Shown here piece by piece: positions 40,045 to 40,337 of a stretch of 40,337 nt of DNA. The notes under the pieces were generated by a model. That model had not been told where the DNA came from. It made no database searches and saw only the letters and a list, made by a program, of their open reading frames with translations. Source of the DNA: CAVHIG01 sp963636105. Lineage in GTDB: Bacteria > Bacillota > Clostridia > Peptostreptococcales > Anaerovoracaceae. Position 1 is the stretch's first letter; each line of letters starts with the position of its first letter. The stretch spans positions 1 through 40,337 of the forward strand of contig CAVHIG010000010.1 in the NCBI GenBank assembly GCA_963636105.1. The letters are read 5' to 3'. A program made the translations under genes and the position numbers.

Positions 40045-40125
40045 GCTGGCGGCATTGACGAAAGGCACAAAACCTTCTTATTTGACGGTCAATGCCGGAG
40101 CATGGGGTGAGGATACAGCCAGCCT
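40043..40125. other. Nested inverted repeat between acyltransferase and the right-edge fragment
   Basis: AGGCTGGC (40043-40050) pairs with GCCAGCCT (40118-40125), and directly inside GGCATTGAC (40051-40059) pairs with GTCAATGCC (40088-40096). It lies between convergent coding ends and starts within the acyltransferase stop codon. There is no U-run, so it is not a simple terminator. It may be another palindromic repeat type seen once in this window. Confidence 0.6.
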
Positions 40126-40129
40126 GCGC

Positions 40130-40219
40130 TTATACCTCTACCGTCCAGCCGCGCTTGTCTTCCACGGCGCCTGTCTGAATGCCGTAGAGCTCATCGTAGA
40201 GCTTCTGGGAAAGCTCGCT
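40130..40219 (-). pseudogene. C-terminal fragment resembling branched-chain aminotransferase IlvE
   Basis: On the minus strand the last 24 codons read KLYDELYGIQTG followed by AVEDKRGWTVEV and TAA. From memory this matches the C-terminus of bacterial IlvE (LYDxLTGIQxGxxEDxxGWTVEV). The frame is closed by TGA only five codons upstream, and neighbouring frames upstream (40223-40337) do not continue the protein in an obvious way. It is either a decayed ilvE end or a gene whose sequence has errors near the window edge. Confidence 0.4.
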
Positions 40220-40337
40220 TCATATTCTCTCCTTTGTTTGTTGTTTCGCTTCTCGGCATCGCCCTTGCCGAGTCCCTATCTAAGTACCGCACCCGTATTT
40301 GCCGACGATACCAGCCTTGCATACCTTGCCAGCCAGC

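Noticed and set aside
40287..40337. Short frame resembling the N-terminus of ribosomal protein L37Ae (GIVGKYG)
   Set aside because: Only about seven residues match, the frame stops within 20 codons, and the family is not expected in bacteria.

Overview
The window looks like chromosomal DNA of an anaerobic Gram-positive of the class Clostridia (Eubacteriales). Support: the gene order priA-def-fmt-metallopeptidase-rsmB-prpC-prkC-rsgA, whiA, a PASTA-domain Ser/Thr kinase, a membrane pyrophosphatase, a lipoprotein with a Gram-positive-type lipobox, strong GGAGG ribosome sites and sigma-A type promoters. GC content is moderate. The exact genus cannot be fixed by reading alone. No rRNA, tRNA, CRISPR, phage or transposase gene was seen. 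The content is mostly housekeeping, and the unusual material lies between and across the genes.

Layout. 1-12 kb (minus strand): a long run in the order queH, asnA, priA, def, fmt, metallopeptidase, rsmB, prpC, prkC, rsgA, covering translation initiation, replication restart, rRNA modification, ribosome assembly and cell-wall-sensing phosphorylation. 12-17 kb: thymidine kinase (plus strand), then minus-strand radical SAM protein, HAD hydrolase, whiA and pyruvate kinase. 17.7-20.2 kb (plus): a two-gene unit of a small DUF6110-like Cys/Asp/Glu-tailed protein and a P1B-type metal ATPase. 20.2-23.7 kb: a palindrome-rich gap, a nitrilase, and a secreted beta-helix/InlB-repeat protein whose SLH anchor has been lost by frameshift. 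23.8-27.0 kb (minus): a TrpXYZ-type ABC importer preceded by what reads as a complete leader-peptide attenuator. 27.2-34.1 kb (minus): H+/Na+-pyrophosphatase, secG, an aminotransferase, then a DeoR regulator-tpiA-eno unit. 34.2-40.3 kb: sppA (minus), a GntR/YtrA-type ABC operon with a palindromic operator inside its promoter, a membrane acyltransferase, and at the right edge a short degraded piece resembling the C-terminus of IlvE.

Main discoveries. (1) An 11-base word, GCGGAAACKGC, occurs 13 times (its 8-base core 16 times) against an expectation well below one. It falls in both orientations, all reading frames and two intergenic sites, so it is a DNA-level signal of unknown function. (2) A 41-codon leader peptide with a Phe/Tyr codon run, an antiterminator complement and an intrinsic terminator precede the ABC importer; this predicts aromatic amino acid control and a Tyr/Phe substrate. 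(3) Two families of long imperfect palindromic intergenic repeats are present; one abuts the TAG stop codon of the upstream gene at every copy. (4) A cluster of CAAAAATRYATTTTTG palindromes lies beside the nitrilase. (5) A near-perfect 25-bp palindrome sits between the -35 and -10 of the GntR operon.
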